A DNA stretch of 64,000 nt from Macrotis lagotis. Taxonomy: Eukaryota; Chordata; Mammalia; Peramelemorphia; Peramelidae. Location of the stretch: positions 3,780,239 to 3,844,238 of the forward strand of contig NC_133666.1 in the NCBI RefSeq assembly GCF_037893015.1, written 5' to 3'. A model generated the notes under the pieces. The model had not been told where the DNA came from, did not search any database, and was given only the letters and a program-made list of their open reading frames with translations. Both the position numbers and the translations under genes were made by a program. Positions 63,401 through 64,000 of the stretch are shown one piece after another (the first letter of the stretch is position 1; each line of letters opens with the position of its first letter).

Positions 63401-64000
63401 ATCTTTTTTGACCTTTATCTTATCTTTTAATTTGAACTCTGCTCCTGCAGGGGCTGCAGGCCCTGGTTATTTACCTGGTGCTGCTGCTGCACTATTGTTT
63501 CTCTGAAAAACCCATGGGGGACTTGAGTGTCTGGTACTGGCCTAAGGAGGTAGGGTAGGGGTAGCTGGCACTGTTGAAGAACCTAGGGTTCTGGCTACTT
63601 AGATGTACTGAGGCAATGTCCTAGTGCTGATGTCTGACTCATGTTGAGACAGATTGGATGTGTTTGCATTTCCCTGGAGCTATGTGATGGTCTGAGCCCT
63701 GAATGCTGCCTGTTTGTCCAGGGTTGCACCAAAACACAGTGGTTCGCAGATTTAGAGTCTACCTATTTCCCTGTTTCTGTTGAGGCATGGGGATTTCTGG
63801 TGTTGGCCTTTGCCTGTTCCATCATACTCAAGACCTTCTTCTGTTTTGCTGAGGTGGGGCTTGTTGCTGGCTTGCTGGGATGCTTCCTGTCTTGGGCTGT
63901 ATTCCCTTTTACCTGAGTGAGACAGAACTTCTTTTTGTCAATCTTTCAAGTATCTTGGGCTAAAAGATTCTTTCATCCTACCTTTTTGCTGTTTCTGCTG
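63401..64000 (-). other. L1 5' UTR, partial
   Basis: GC-richer sequence that on the minus strand carries CAAAGGCCAACACCAGAAATCC and GGACAAACAGGCAGCATTCAGG. It corresponds in position and composition to 13550-14100 and 53700-54300 of the HAL1-like copies. The true 5' end is outside the window. Confidence 0.6.

Larger units (their letters stand above)
60330..64000 (-). mobile_element. Antisense L1 with 5' UTR, ORF1 and the start of ORF2; runs off the window
   Basis: On the minus strand, from right to left: 5' UTR (63420-64000, continuing past the edge), ORF1 (about 61390-63350, interrupted by a SINE and a sense L1), an ORF1-ORF2 spacer (60860-61390), then the ORF2 endonuclease start (60390-60660). 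It is truncated there by or next to a composite SINE. Unlike the two HAL1-like copies it keeps ORF2 after ORF1. Nested insertions at 60714, 61763, 61932 and 62130 split it. Confidence 0.8.

Overview
This window looks like repeat-rich, gene-poor DNA from a marsupial, most likely an Australian one and possibly a dasyuromorph (Tasmanian devil, antechinus or dunnart group). The evidence is the repeat content. About 35 copies of a ~150-bp tRNA/MIR-type SINE (head GGGGCAGCTAGGTGGCGCAG, tail CTTGCAAAAA) are scattered on both strands. There are also marsupial-style L1s, RTE-clade reverse transcriptase pieces, L2 and MIR relics, and ORF1-only (HAL1-like) L1 derivatives. I find no intact host protein-coding gene, no tRNA, rRNA or snRNA gene and no CRISPR. 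None of the open frames of 60-150 codons is a convincing host gene: those I could assign are pieces of decayed retroelements, low-complexity tracts or SINE readthroughs.

Layout. 1-8.7 kb: an old L1 carrying many SINEs, an L2 with an internal deletion, then a pile of sense and antisense L1 pieces including an inverted 3' segment. 8.7-10.5 kb: mostly unassigned sequence. 10.55-20.61 kb: a decayed class I (gammaretrovirus-like) endogenous retrovirus with two related LTRs, gag, reverse transcriptase, RNase H and integrase remnants, no recognisable protease, and at most traces of env. A 3.4-kb ORF1-only L1 derivative sits inside its reverse transcriptase, immediately before the YxDD box. 20.6-24.6 kb: mostly unassigned, AT-rich. 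24.8-27.5 kb: an old L1 3' end split by a younger 5'-truncated L1 with a perfect 16-bp target-site duplication. 28-35 kb: SINEs, L2 ends, a possible X-box plus ZNF143-type promoter signal (30.94-31.06 kb), a 160-bp inverted repeat around a ~780-bp loop (32.01-33.11 kb), and an RTE fragment. 36-43.6 kb: more L1 ends, a long AAAG polypurine tract and unassigned AT-rich sequence.

43.7-51.9 kb is the most unusual part. It is a long, very degenerate tandem array with a period of roughly 70-80 bp, built on a core like TTCCT-TCACATTCTATCTTGGATCACATTTCCTTGTGCATGTG, broken up by two antisense L1s and SINEs. One ~270-bp piece of the array lies inside an L1, flanked by a perfect 9-bp direct repeat. 52-64 kb: a second L2 fragment, a second ORF1-only L1 derivative, L1 3' ends, an RTE fragment, and an antisense L1 that has both ORF1 and the endonuclease start of ORF2 and runs off the right end.

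Nothing here works as an operon or pathway. The window records successive retrotransposition: nesting order and target duplications give relative ages. All calls come from reading the sequence and remembered family features; no database search was possible, and repeat family names are therefore approximate.
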